Part shown: positions 9,132-18,090 of the stretch, piece after piece
How positions within the stretch are numbered: the stretch's first letter is position 1
Layout: each line of letters opens with the position of its first letter
NCBI GenBank assembly: GCA_905479945.1
Contig: CAJQOP010000025.1
Coordinates: 1 to 64,000 of the forward strand
Source of the DNA: an uncultured Glaciecola sp.
GTDB taxonomy: Bacteria > Pseudomonadota > Gammaproteobacteria > Enterobacterales > Alteromonadaceae
Length of the DNA stretch: 64,000 nt
Direction of reading: 5' to 3'
Translations under genes and position numbers: made by a program
Notes under the pieces: model-generated
Seen by the model: only the letters and a program-made list of their open reading frames with translations
Database searches by the model: none
Told to the model about the DNA's origin: nothing

Positions 9132-12059
9132 GTGGGAAAAGACATAGTGGAATTGAAACCAAGTATCGTTCGGTACTTATTTTTTATTAGCGTATTGATT
9201 ATAGCTGGGGCATGGCCGCAGTATACTTTGGCGCAGGAATCACTTACCTCAACAATAGCGGAAAACCATCCAAGCATTGTTGAGGCTAAAGATTTCTCAC
9301 GCTCTGTTAATTTGAGAAACATCGCGGATTTACATTACACAAGCAAAGGACTCTTGCTCTCAGATGTACTTCAGCTCACGCAGTGGGAACAAGCATTTTC
9401 ACTAGCGCTTATACCCGAAAATAGAGTCTTGTGGCTTAGATTCCAAATTCAAAACACTGGGAATAATAATGAACCGTTGATGTTGATTGCAGGAAATACA
9501 TTCATCGATCGAGTTGACGGATTCTTGGTGGATGAACAAGGCCGAATTATACAATCAATTCAACACAATAACGCGAACTCTAGTTCAACTAGTAGCAGTT
9601 TGCATGGCTTTAAAATGGCCATCGTTTCACGTCCGAATCAATTACTAAGCGTTTACTTGCGTATTCATGATGATGGCCCGGCTATGCTGCCTATTGAGTT
9701 ATGGAATGAACAGCGTTTTGAACAGCAAGACAACGTTCGCCTTATTTTATTAGGGGCTTTAAGTGGTGGCTTATCTTTACTAGCGACATACTTTCTCCTT
9801 ACCTACATGCTGAAGCATGCGCCAGCACGCTTTTGGTTTGCTATTTTTGCAGTCGCTTCAATGACAACCTTGCTTAGCGCTGAAGGTATATTACCAAGCC
9901 TATTTAACTTACCTGCTTTTGCTGCTGAAATAACCGCGTTTAGTTTAACCATTAGCTTATTTGCGGCGATTAAGATTGGGCGAGATATTTTTTCGCCGAT
10001 TTCTGTTTGGTGGTCGCGTGCCCATTACACTCTGCTAGTTGTGCCTATTGTTACGCTGTTTTTATACAATGATTTTTGGCAACTTATCGCAATACTAGCC
10101 GTTATTATCGTCTTTTTGTTAAGCAAATTATTTGCGACCCTCCTCTACCGCTCGAAAATAGATTTGCGCAGCACCATTATTTATTTCTGTGGCTGGATTG
10201 CTTTAGGCTTAGTTGCCGTGTTGGAAGCATCATCCTTTGTTCAAGGTACAAGTCATTTAGGAGGTTCAGCCGCCTTACCTTTTGCCTTTAATTGTTTTGG
10301 GATCATGCTGATTGGCGTAGCCATAATCAGTCGCGAACATTCAATATTATATAGGCAAGAGCATGAACAGGCTCAAGTTATTGCTAATTTGCAACACTTC
10401 GCGGATGTATTCGACAATAATGCTGAAGGACTATATGCAGCAAAATCTGACGGCACCCTATTGCGCGTGAATCCTGCCTTAACGTCACTTTTTGGATTTG
10501 ATTCCGAGCAAGCCCTTCTAGCAGCCTATAGTAAAATACACAATTTCTTTTCAGACCCTATTGAAGCCGACCTGCTATTAGGTGAACTTGCTGCTCAACA
10601 AACTGTGCTAGGAAAAGAGTTTAGAGGAAAGTGCACTAATGGGCGCGAGTTTTGGTTTTCAATCTCAAGCCAAGTGGTCAAAGCGCCAGGGCAGGCAGAG
10701 CATTTTGGTAGCTTGTTTGATATTACCGAGCGCCGAGTCAATCAAATTAATCTGCAATATCTAAATACCCATGATCAATTAACAGGACTGCATAATCGTC
10801 GTCACTTCTTACACTTGCTAGATGAAAAAATAAGCCAAAGCAATGCTGATGATACCAATTTTGCTCTGCTATATATTGACGTTGATCAGTTCAAAATAAT
10901 TAATGATACATGCGGCCATACTGCTGGTGACGTTTTTATTAAGGAACTAGCGCAGATGCTGTATGACGTGTTCGAACCAAAATCTGTTTTTGCACGCCTG
11001 AGTGCTGACGAGTTCGGACTTATTGTTGAATATCAAGATGAGCAAAAAATATCAGAAATAACACAGAAGATACTAAATAAAGTACGTGGTTTTGAATTTA
11101 AATGGGATCGCCACCGTTTCACTCAAAGCGTTAGTATCGGCATAGCTAAGCATGAACTCAATACAATTTCTGCCGAAGAGTTGTTGAGCTTCGCTGATAC
11201 CGCATGCATTGTAGCCAAAGAAAGCGGACGCGATAAAGTTCATGAGTATTCCAAAGACCTTGGCTCTAAAAACAACTATGAACGAGAACTTTTTTGGGTC
11301 AATGAGGTAAGTCGCGCACTGAAAGAGGACGCTTTTGAACTCTATTATCAGCACTATCGCCCACTAAATAAGTCGGACGAATCAGATTACTATGAAATTC
11401 TAATTCGCTTAAGAACACAAGAGGGCCATGTGACTGCCCCTGAATTCTTTATGCCTGCGGCAGAACGTTATAATTTAAGTAATAAGATAGACAAGTGGGT
11501 AATTGAAAGCTATTTCAAATGGCTCAACACGCACCCCGAGCATATGGACATATTGAATAAGTGTAATATCAATATTACCGGGCCGTCATTATCTGATGAA
11601 GATTTTCAATTTTTCTTATTGAATGCATTTGAAAAGTATCAAATTCCGCACGACAAAATTTGCTTCGAAATAACTGAAACCATGGCAATTATTAAAATGA
11701 ATGACGCTATTTCATTCATCAAACAGTTCAAGCAGCTCGGCTGTACTTTTGCTCTTGACGACTTTGGCAGCGGCTTCTCAAGCTATGGATATTTGAAAAA
11801 CCTACCTGTCGACTACGTTAAAATCGACGGTAACTTCATTCGCGATATTCTGTCCGACCCTATCGATCTTGCTATGGTGACCTCGATCCGAGACGTAGCA
11901 GATGCAATGAACATCAAAACTGTCGCTGAATTTGTGGAGTCCGACGACATCATGGTACAGCTTGGAAAAATGGGATTAGATTACGCACAAGGATTTTGTA
12001 TTGCAAAACCTGCTCCCTTAGTTGACTTTGTATCGTATAATGCACGTGACAGCCAGTAA
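9132..12059 (+). CDS. 7TMR-DISM membrane protein with PAS, degenerate GGDEF and EAL domains (c-di-GMP metabolism)
   Basis: N-term DISMED2-like region + 7 TM, 'LTGLHNRRHFLHLLDEKI', 'FARLSADEFGLI', EAL motifs 'FEITETMAI', 'ALDDFGSGFSSYGYLKNLPVDYVKID', 'YAQGF'. Confidence 0.92.
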   Translation: MGKDIVELKPSIVRYLFFISVLIIAGAWPQYTLAQESLTSTIAENHPSIVEAKDFSRSVNLRNIADLHYTSKGLLLSDVLQLTQWEQAFSLALIPENRVLWLRFQIQNTGNNNEPLMLIAGNTFIDRVDGFLVDEQGRIIQSIQHNNANSSSTSSSLHGFKMAIVSRPNQLLSVYLRIHDDGPAMLPIELWNEQRFEQQDNVRLILLGALSGGLSLLATYFLLTYMLKHAPARFWFAIFAVASMTTLLSAEGILPSLFNLPAFAAEITAFSLTISLFAAIKIGRDIFSPISVWWSRAHYTLLVVPIVTLFLYNDFWQLIAILAVIIVFLLSKLFATLLYRSKIDLRSTIIYFCGWIALGLVAVLEASSFVQGTSHLGGSAALPFAFNCFGIMLIGVAIISREHSILYRQEHEQAQVIANLQHFADVFDNNAEGLYAAKSDGTLLRVNPALTSLFGFDSEQALLAAYSKIHNFFSDPIEADLLLGELAAQQTVLGKEFRGKCTNGREFWFSISSQVVKAPGQAEHFGSLFDITERRVNQINLQYLNTHDQLTGLHNRRHFLHLLDEKISQSNADDTNFALLYIDVDQFKIINDTCGHTAGDVFIKELAQMLYDVFEPKSVFARLSADEFGLIVEYQDEQKISEITQKILNKVRGFEFKWDRHRFTQSVSIGIAKHELNTISAEELLSFADTACIVAKESGRDKVHEYSKDLGSKNNYERELFWVNEVSRALKEDAFELYYQHYRPLNKSDESDYYEILIRLRTQEGHVTAPEFFMPAAERYNLSNKIDKWVIESYFKWLNTHPEHMDILNKCNINITGPSLSDEDFQFFLLNAFEKYQIPHDKICFEITETMAIIKMNDAISFIKQFKQLGCTFALDDFGSGFSSYGYLKNLPVDYVKIDGNFIRDILSDPIDLAMVTSIRDVADAMNIKTVAEFVESDDIMVQLGKMGLDYAQGFCIAKPAPLVDFVSYNARDSQ

Positions 12060-12144
12060 AGCGCGCGTTAAAAAGAGTCGCGCTGTTGTAAAAACACATT
12101 TCATACCCACATATCGCTTACCCTGAGGTCAACTAGCTAGTTAT

Positions 12145-12762
12145 ATGAGTAATCCATACACATCTTTTGAATTTGTTAGCCGTGCAAAACTTCCCACTAA
12201 ATTTGGGCAATTTGTTATTCATGGTTTTATAGACACTTCAAATAACCAAGAGCATATTGCCCTCTCGTATGGTGAATGGTCTGTGGAAGACGTTGTGCCT
12301 ATTCGAATTCACTCTGAATGTTTGACTGGCGATGCTCTTTTCAGTACTAAATGTGATTGCGGTTTTCAGTTGGAGCGGGCATTACAGAATATTGCTGCCA
12401 ATGGCGCAGGAGTCTTACTGTACTTGCGCCAAGAAGGTCGAGGAATTGGCTTACTCAATAAAATTAAGGCTTATAGTTTGCAAGATGAAGGCTATGACAC
12501 CGTTGAAGCTAACGAACATTTGGGTTTTGATGCTGACTTGCGTGACTACAGTATTTGCAAAACGATGCTAGACACTCTTAAGGTAAAGCGCGTAGAGCTG
12601 ATGACCAACAATCCTAAAAAGCTAAACGCATTAAGAGATATGGGTATTGACGTCGTTAAGCGCACACCAATAGACCATGGCATTACTGAAGCCAACAAAG
12701 GCTATCTCAAAACCAAAACTGAGAAATTAGGCCACACATTTAACACCGACCATTTAAAATAA
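12145..12762 (+). CDS. ribA: GTP cyclohydrolase II
   Basis: 'VRIHSECLTGDALFSTKCDCGFQLERAL' zinc site, 'YLRQEGRGIGLLNKIKAY', 'LMTNNPKKL'. Confidence 0.95.
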   Translation: MSNPYTSFEFVSRAKLPTKFGQFVIHGFIDTSNNQEHIALSYGEWSVEDVVPIRIHSECLTGDALFSTKCDCGFQLERALQNIAANGAGVLLYLRQEGRGIGLLNKIKAYSLQDEGYDTVEANEHLGFDADLRDYSICKTMLDTLKVKRVELMTNNPKKLNALRDMGIDVVKRTPIDHGITEANKGYLKTKTEKLGHTFNTDHLK

Positions 12763-12843
12763 AATCCACCTGAATAATTGTGTTCAGTTTCGGTTAAGTT
12801 TACTTATAGTATAAATAGAGGTATCCAAGTAAGGGGTATCGTT

Positions 12844-14391
12844 ATGAATACGAATCAAAAAGTTAAAACAAGCAAACCTAGATTATCAGCAAGAGCAGCC
12901 AAAACGATTGGCTACACGGCTTTATTAACATTGTCGTTAACTGTGGGAATGCATTATTCGCAAGCCACTCCATTACAGGCTGAAAACGTTTATGGCTACA
13001 AACAGAATCAAACTCAAAATGAGTCTGATCAGTTAGATGCAGCGCTTGCGCCCATAGCCCTATATCCGGACTCTCTGTTAACGCATATATTAATTGCGTC
13101 TACCTATCCATTGGAAGTTATCGAAGCAGCCCGCTTTATTCAGCAGCATTCAAAGTTCGATCTCGAAGATTATGAAGAAAATGGCTTGAGTAAAGAAACT
13201 ATTGAAGCGATTCAAGAAGACGCGCTCGAATATGGCTGGGATGCTTCAGTTGTCGCATTAACTGCGTTTCCAGATATTTTGAACAACATGAGCGATGACT
13301 TAAGTTGGTTAAGCGATTTGGGCGACGCCTTTGAAGAAGACCAAGAGTTGGTGCTTAGCCGCGTGCAAAAGCTCAGAGAACTAGCTTACGACCAAGGTAA
13401 CTTACAAAATGACGAGCAGGTCGAAGTCGTTGTTGAACAAGAACAAGACACGCGGGTAATTGTTATCCAGCCACGTCGTCATGAAGTTGTTTATGTTCCG
13501 TATTACGACACAGCTTCTATTTATGGTCCAAGCTGGCACATTAATTCTTCATATCGCTGGTCGAGACCTTATTACGCTCGCAATTATCGCTACGGTCATG
13601 TGTACTTCTCGCCCGCTGCGTACATTGGTAGCCGATTGTTATTCGGTGGTATTCACTGGAGTAATCGTCATATTTCAATCAATCGAGATTGGTCGTATAG
13701 AAACGCACGCCACTATAGTTATAGGAATACTCACTATAAGCGTGTTCATCACAAAGAATATCAGCGTTGGAGACCAGCTAAGCGTCATACACGGCATGCT
13801 GAGCGCCAAAAATATGTAGGTAATCAAGTTGGCAGAAATACAAGTCACAAAGCGTTTAAGCGCAACAAGTGGGTAACTAACAAGCACAGCGAGTTTGCTA
13901 ACGTTCGAAGCTCTTATAAAAGCTCTTATAAAAGCTCTTATAAAAACGCTAACAGAAGCGTTTCAAAATCGGAAAATCGCAACGCTAAACAGCAAAAACT
14001 GTATAGAAAAAATGACAAAACGCTTTCACGCCAGGCAAAGCCTGCCGAAAGAACGGTAATTAGACGAAATGATAAGCAACTGAAGCAGGCCAACGTTAAT
14101 AAGTCTTCGCAAAAAGCGATCACTAAAACAAAAATAACAAGAGAAAAGCGCACTGCGCAGCAGCGCCAGGCATCGAAGCCACAACGCCAGGCATCGAAGC
14201 CGCAACGTCAAGCATCGAAGCCACAACGCCAGGTATCGAAGCCGCAACGCCAGGTATCGAAGCCACAACGTCAGGTATCGAAGCCACAACGTCAGACATC
14301 GAAGCCACAACGTCAGGCATCGAAGCCTCAGCGTCAAGCATCGAAGCCTCAGCGTAAAAGTACGCAAAATTCGAAAATGGCAAAGCGATAG
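12844..14391 (+). CDS. DUF3300 family protein with basic, repeat-rich C-terminus (likely start 12844; ORF opens 12778)
   Basis: 'LDAALAPIALYPDSLLTHILIASTYPLEVIEAARF' DUF3300 signature; C-term heptad array (Q)RQASKP. Confidence 0.88.
   Translation: MNTNQKVKTSKPRLSARAAKTIGYTALLTLSLTVGMHYSQATPLQAENVYGYKQNQTQNESDQLDAALAPIALYPDSLLTHILIASTYPLEVIEAARFIQQHSKFDLEDYEENGLSKETIEAIQEDALEYGWDASVVALTAFPDILNNMSDDLSWLSDLGDAFEEDQELVLSRVQKLRELAYDQGNLQNDEQVEVVVEQEQDTRVIVIQPRRHEVVYVPYYDTASIYGPSWHINSSYRWSRPYYARNYRYGHVYFSPAAYIGSRLLFGGIHWSNRHISINRDWSYRNARHYSYRNTHYKRVHHKEYQRWRPAKRHTRHAERQKYVGNQVGRNTSHKAFKRNKWVTNKHSEFANVRSSYKSSYKSSYKNANRSVSKSENRNAKQQKLYRKNDKTLSRQAKPAERTVIRRNDKQLKQANVNKSSQKAITKTKITREKRTAQQRQASKPQRQASKPQRQASKPQRQVSKPQRQVSKPQRQVSKPQRQTSKPQRQASKPQRQASKPQRKSTQNSKMAKR
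13909..13944 (+). repeat. 12-bp tandem repeat x3 (AGCTCTTATAAA; peptide SSYK)
   Basis: three exact consecutive copies inside the DUF3300 gene. Confidence 0.95.
14161..14349 (+). repeat. 21-bp tandem repeat x9 encoding QRQ(A/V/T)SKP heptads
   Basis: nine consecutive 21-bp units such as CAACGCCAGGCATCGAAGCCA. Confidence 0.95.
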
Positions 14392-14479
14392 TTAAACTGA
14401 ATGTGGAATGGATTAAACAAGCAGTTTTGCGGTAACTCAAGAATTCGCTAACAAAGCAATGGGATAAGTTTGCCGCAGG

Positions 14480-14538
14480 CGTCTATGTATAAGCCAGATT
14501 AAGGGTACTAATCTGGCTTATACATAGACGTTTTTTAT
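14480..14538 (+). terminator. Strong rho-independent terminator: 21-bp perfect stem, 9-nt loop, T-tract
   Basis: CGTCTATGTATAAGCCAGATT (14480-14500) / AATCTGGCTTATACATAGACG (14510-14530) followed by TTTTTT. Confidence 0.85.
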
Positions 14539-14564
14539 TTACGCGTATCAAAGATCAAAAATGA

Positions 14565-15674
14565 CTAAGGCATACGAATAATCAAACCTGATTCCGGTGC
14601 AATTTTACCCTCGCAAACATCTTCAAAAATATCCGACATACCTTGTAAGCCGTCTATATCTGTCATTTTTAACCACTCTCGACTCTTTTCAAAAGAGTAT
14701 TTAAGATATTCTCCGCTCTTTTCTTCAAAGCCTTGCATACCCCATTCTTTAATTCTCTTTTGAAGTTGTGATGGTGCAAAAAAGAATTCACTGCGATCTT
14801 TAATAAAGTCAGGACCGCTATTTGTTTCCTTCCAATGAGTTACACCAACATTTGAGCAAAAACGCATGTTGTCACCTAAGTGCCTATGCAAATCATTGAG
14901 CACGCTGCCGTTACCCGACATGTCGACAATCAAAGTAGGCTTGCTAGCATCGATTTCGCTTATTTGGTCATAAGAAAGCGTGCGATCATAAGCACCTAAG
15001 CCCTTGACCATTTCTTTATTTCGAGTGGACGTTAACGCAACCTGGCTTGGGGCACTGCTATCGTTAGAGATACCATAAGCTAAACCAGTGCTGGTTTTGC
15101 TCGACGCACTCAACATGACAACTTGCGTTGCACCAAACCAATCATTGCTTTTGAAGAAGTCATATAGCGCAAATGAGGTTAAATGCAGTGGGTAAAGGAG
15201 CATGCGATCATCTTCGAACGCTTTTTCAGATGTTGCTGCTGACTCTACCTTGCGGTAAATATTATAGCCTACAGGCAATGCAGCGCGATGCGACGAACCA
15301 TCAATCCAAGCTGTAGGGCTAACTTTTGTCGGCTTCATAAGTAAATGAGATGCGGGTGGGAAATACCCAAACAGGCGTTCTCCAACAGGCACTTCGGCAT
15401 TGTTAGATTCAATAACATCTGCAAATCCCCAAACTGGTAATATACCCCAACCTGCTATGTCATCGCTTGTTTGCCCGGCGCTAGCGTGTGGCGGAAAAAA
15501 CTGCCAATAGCCTATTTGCTCGCCCACAACAGCATAGGTAATGTTATTTGCGGTGAGTGCAAATTTATCAACTTTAACCAAAACTTCATCATCAGCAAGC
15601 GTGCTGTTAGTCAAATCAACATCTATAATTCTGCAATTGGAATAGTTGCTTTTACTTATCTGAAATTCATTCAT
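14565..15674 (-). CDS. DUF2855 family protein (MDR/quinone-reductase-like)
   Basis: 'DEVLVKVDKFALTANNITYAVVGEQIGYWQFFPP....WGILPVWGFADV...GERLFGYFPPASHL' DUF2855 pattern; 4-bp overlap with upstream FAD gene. Confidence 0.8.
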   Translation of the reverse strand: MNEFQISKSNYSNCRIIDVDLTNSTLADDEVLVKVDKFALTANNITYAVVGEQIGYWQFFPPHASAGQTSDDIAGWGILPVWGFADVIESNNAEVPVGERLFGYFPPASHLLMKPTKVSPTAWIDGSSHRAALPVGYNIYRKVESAATSEKAFEDDRMLLYPLHLTSFALYDFFKSNDWFGATQVVMLSASSKTSTGLAYGISNDSSAPSQVALTSTRNKEMVKGLGAYDRTLSYDQISEIDASKPTLIVDMSGNGSVLNDLHRHLGDNMRFCSNVGVTHWKETNSGPDFIKDRSEFFFAPSQLQKRIKEWGMQGFEEKSGEYLKYSFEKSREWLKMTDIDGLQGMSDIFEDVCEGKIAPESGLIIRMP

Positions 15675-17098
15675 GCAGTTTGTCCTTTTTGGATTGAAGC
15701 TAAATAGCCTTGCAGTTTCGCCATTGCAGGTTGTGCATTGTCCTTCATGCGCTTAAGTATCATCAACTTTTCTATATCATCTTCTTTAACCGAGCGAACC
15801 AGTTGGCTGAAACCGTCTAATCTATTGTTCAGCATCCATGTTCTTAAGCTCTCGTCTCTGCCCCAAATATATTGATTCATCATATTAGTTGCGGTTAGTT
15901 GTAACCAATCAAGATCGGCATTGGGCAGCGGTACAACGTTACAAAGTTTATTTCTTATCTCGTCGTTAGGATAAGAGGCCTCAACATGTGCAATAAAAGC
16001 AGCGCTGAATACCGGCTGATATGAACGTACAGTTTGCGGCGTTATCAAGCCCTCTTCGAATATAGGTTTTATTGCTAAATTGGATATCGCACTGGCAGAA
16101 CAATCAACATGGATGTGCTGAGCAGTTGTGGCTATTTCACCTTCTTGAAGTTGGATTTTGTCTTTACCAATACTTTTCACTCTGCCCATTCGAACGACAT
16201 TTTTGACGCGCCTCATTTCAGCAAGCTCCATCTTACTTATGGTTGCAGCATGAAACATTTTTGGCCAAACATTTTCGTCTAGCCTTAAGAATACACCAGC
16301 TTCTTCTAACCTAGAAAACATATCATTGATAGAAGTAGAGTTTGCTATTGCTTCCATTTGGCTCGCTTGGGCACCGATTGAACTGGTAAAAAATTCTTCT
16401 GTTGGCTGCGTGTTTTGACGGTCGGTTAACCACGCATCTCGGGGCATTATCCAAGTTATATCGTCAGGATTCACGCCATTTTCAAGCAGGAATATAACCG
16501 CATCGATACCGGTTTTTCCTCCACCCACAATCACGTAACCGGGTGGTGGCGTTACTATTTTAGGTAAATCATTTAGCGCAATGAAACGTACGCCATCTTC
16601 AACAGTAAAGTTAGGCGTATGAGTGGAAGGCACCGTGGTTTTCAAGTAAGTACAATCGACCGTTTTCTTGTTTACGTCCACATGATATTGCTGGCCCGTT
16701 AACATTGATTCGAAGTTACCATTGCCTTTATAGTCACACATTGGAAAATACTTAACGCGTCCCGTGGGCAGAAACTGTTCGCGCATTACGTTTTCAAAAT
16801 AAGCACTAATTTCGGCACCTGTGGCTAGCTCATTCAATCCCTTATTTAGGCCAACTTCATCTTTACAACCTTTGCTTAACTCTCGAGAATTCACACCATA
16901 AAACGTTGAAGGCTGATGCAAGGTCACAAATGGATAAGCGACATTCCAATGCCCCCCAGGTTTATGATGGCGATCAATAATAATAATATTGGCGTCAGTT
17001 TCCGTCAGTATTGTGTCGGCAAAAGCCATACCCACTGCGCCACTTCCAACAATAAGATAATCAGTTTTATGTGTTTTTATAGTCATTATTTTGCTCAT
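15671..17098 (-). CDS. FAD/NAD(P)-binding oxidoreductase, flavin-monooxygenase-like
   Basis: Rossmann 'YLIVGSGAVGMAFADTIL', 'DRHHKPGGHWN', second site 'YVIVGGGKTGIDAVIFLLENG'. Confidence 0.85.
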   Translation of the reverse strand: MSKIMTIKTHKTDYLIVGSGAVGMAFADTILTETDANIIIIDRHHKPGGHWNVAYPFVTLHQPSTFYGVNSRELSKGCKDEVGLNKGLNELATGAEISAYFENVMREQFLPTGRVKYFPMCDYKGNGNFESMLTGQQYHVDVNKKTVDCTYLKTTVPSTHTPNFTVEDGVRFIALNDLPKIVTPPPGYVIVGGGKTGIDAVIFLLENGVNPDDITWIMPRDAWLTDRQNTQPTEEFFTSSIGAQASQMEAIANSTSINDMFSRLEEAGVFLRLDENVWPKMFHAATISKMELAEMRRVKNVVRMGRVKSIGKDKIQLQEGEIATTAQHIHVDCSASAISNLAIKPIFEEGLITPQTVRSYQPVFSAAFIAHVEASYPNDEIRNKLCNVVPLPNADLDWLQLTATNMMNQYIWGRDESLRTWMLNNRLDGFSQLVRSVKEDDIEKLMILKRMKDNAQPAMAKLQGYLASIQKGQTA

Positions 17099-17269
17099 TG
17101 GTGATATACAATTTCAGACCTTGAGTGCCTGAATATTAAGTGCTTGGTAGTTAAACATAACGCTGTTATAGTTGTCAACGTAATGTATCTTTTGTGACGG
17201 CCAATGTAACTCACCCTTGTCCGAGCCAATAAGTCACAAGCTACTATCAAGAAGCATTAGGAAACAAGA

Positions 17270-17938
17270 TTGAATCAAACAAGCCCGAAAAAGCAGTCAC
17301 TCTCTAAACAAATAGTAGACAAAGCTGAGGTCCCTATTAAAGCGGTAAAGTCGAGTAGCATACATGCCAAAAAACGTATTCTTATTGCCGCTTCGGATTT
17401 ATTTGCAGGCGGCGGTATAGGTGCTTTAAGCGTGAGGTCGATTGCTGACAAAGCGGGTGTATCAACAATAGGAATTTATAGCCACTTTAAAGGCAAGCAG
17501 GGCATATTGGATGCCTTGTTTATAGAGGGGTATCAAATGGTTTATGACACCATGGGGTTCTCACATCAAGGATTGTCACCTAAACAGATTTTACTTCAAG
17601 GCATTAAAGGCTATTTATTATTGGCGCAAGAATATGAGGGCCATTACCGTCTTATTTTTGGCGAGAATGGCAACCAATACACTCCCTCCGACGAAGCCAA
17701 GGAAATGTCATTAACTGCCTTTAGGCGTTTGGTAAAACATTCTTCAGTGATATTACAAGAAAACGCAGACTGGCAATTAAAACAGAAAATTGCCTTAGAG
17801 TTGTGGGCCTTTGTGCATGGATACGTAAGCCTCAAACACCATGCAAGCAGTGCGCTGATTTCCCAAGATCATTGGCATGATATGGCTGTCGATGGTATCA
17901 CAACACATATTGACGCACTCGTTGCAAAATTCTCGTAA
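17270..17938 (+). CDS. TetR/AcrR family transcriptional regulator (TTG start)
   Basis: 'KKRILIAASDLFAGGGIGALSVRSIADKAGVSTIGIYSHFKGKQGILDALF' TetR HTH; divergent from the FAD/DUF2855 operon. Confidence 0.9.
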   Translation: MNQTSPKKQSLSKQIVDKAEVPIKAVKSSSIHAKKRILIAASDLFAGGGIGALSVRSIADKAGVSTIGIYSHFKGKQGILDALFIEGYQMVYDTMGFSHQGLSPKQILLQGIKGYLLLAQEYEGHYRLIFGENGNQYTPSDEAKEMSLTAFRRLVKHSSVILQENADWQLKQKIALELWAFVHGYVSLKHHASSALISQDHWHDMAVDGITTHIDALVAKFS

Positions 17939-18090
17939 ATTGACCACAATTATGAGGTACGGTGATCAATCGGTGCCACTGTTAGATGAAAACACAATTA
18001 GTTCGTCCATGCCTTTTGCGAGCGGCTCGTGATCGGCGGCTATTTAGCAAAAAATTTGTAATCAAAGAATGAACAATCGAAGGAATTAAA

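Noticed and set aside
13460-13819. 119-aa plus ORF inside the DUF3300 gene
   Set aside because: Out-of-frame overlap with a better-supported CDS.
14026-14440. Two minus-strand ORFs of Leu/Arg and Val/Ser repeats
   Set aside because: Pure antisense readings of the 21-bp repeat array in the DUF3300 gene.
17939-18090. Possible Moco riboswitch upstream of moeA
   Set aside because: GC-rich short stems present but I could not match the Moco aptamer consensus by eye; would need Infernal.
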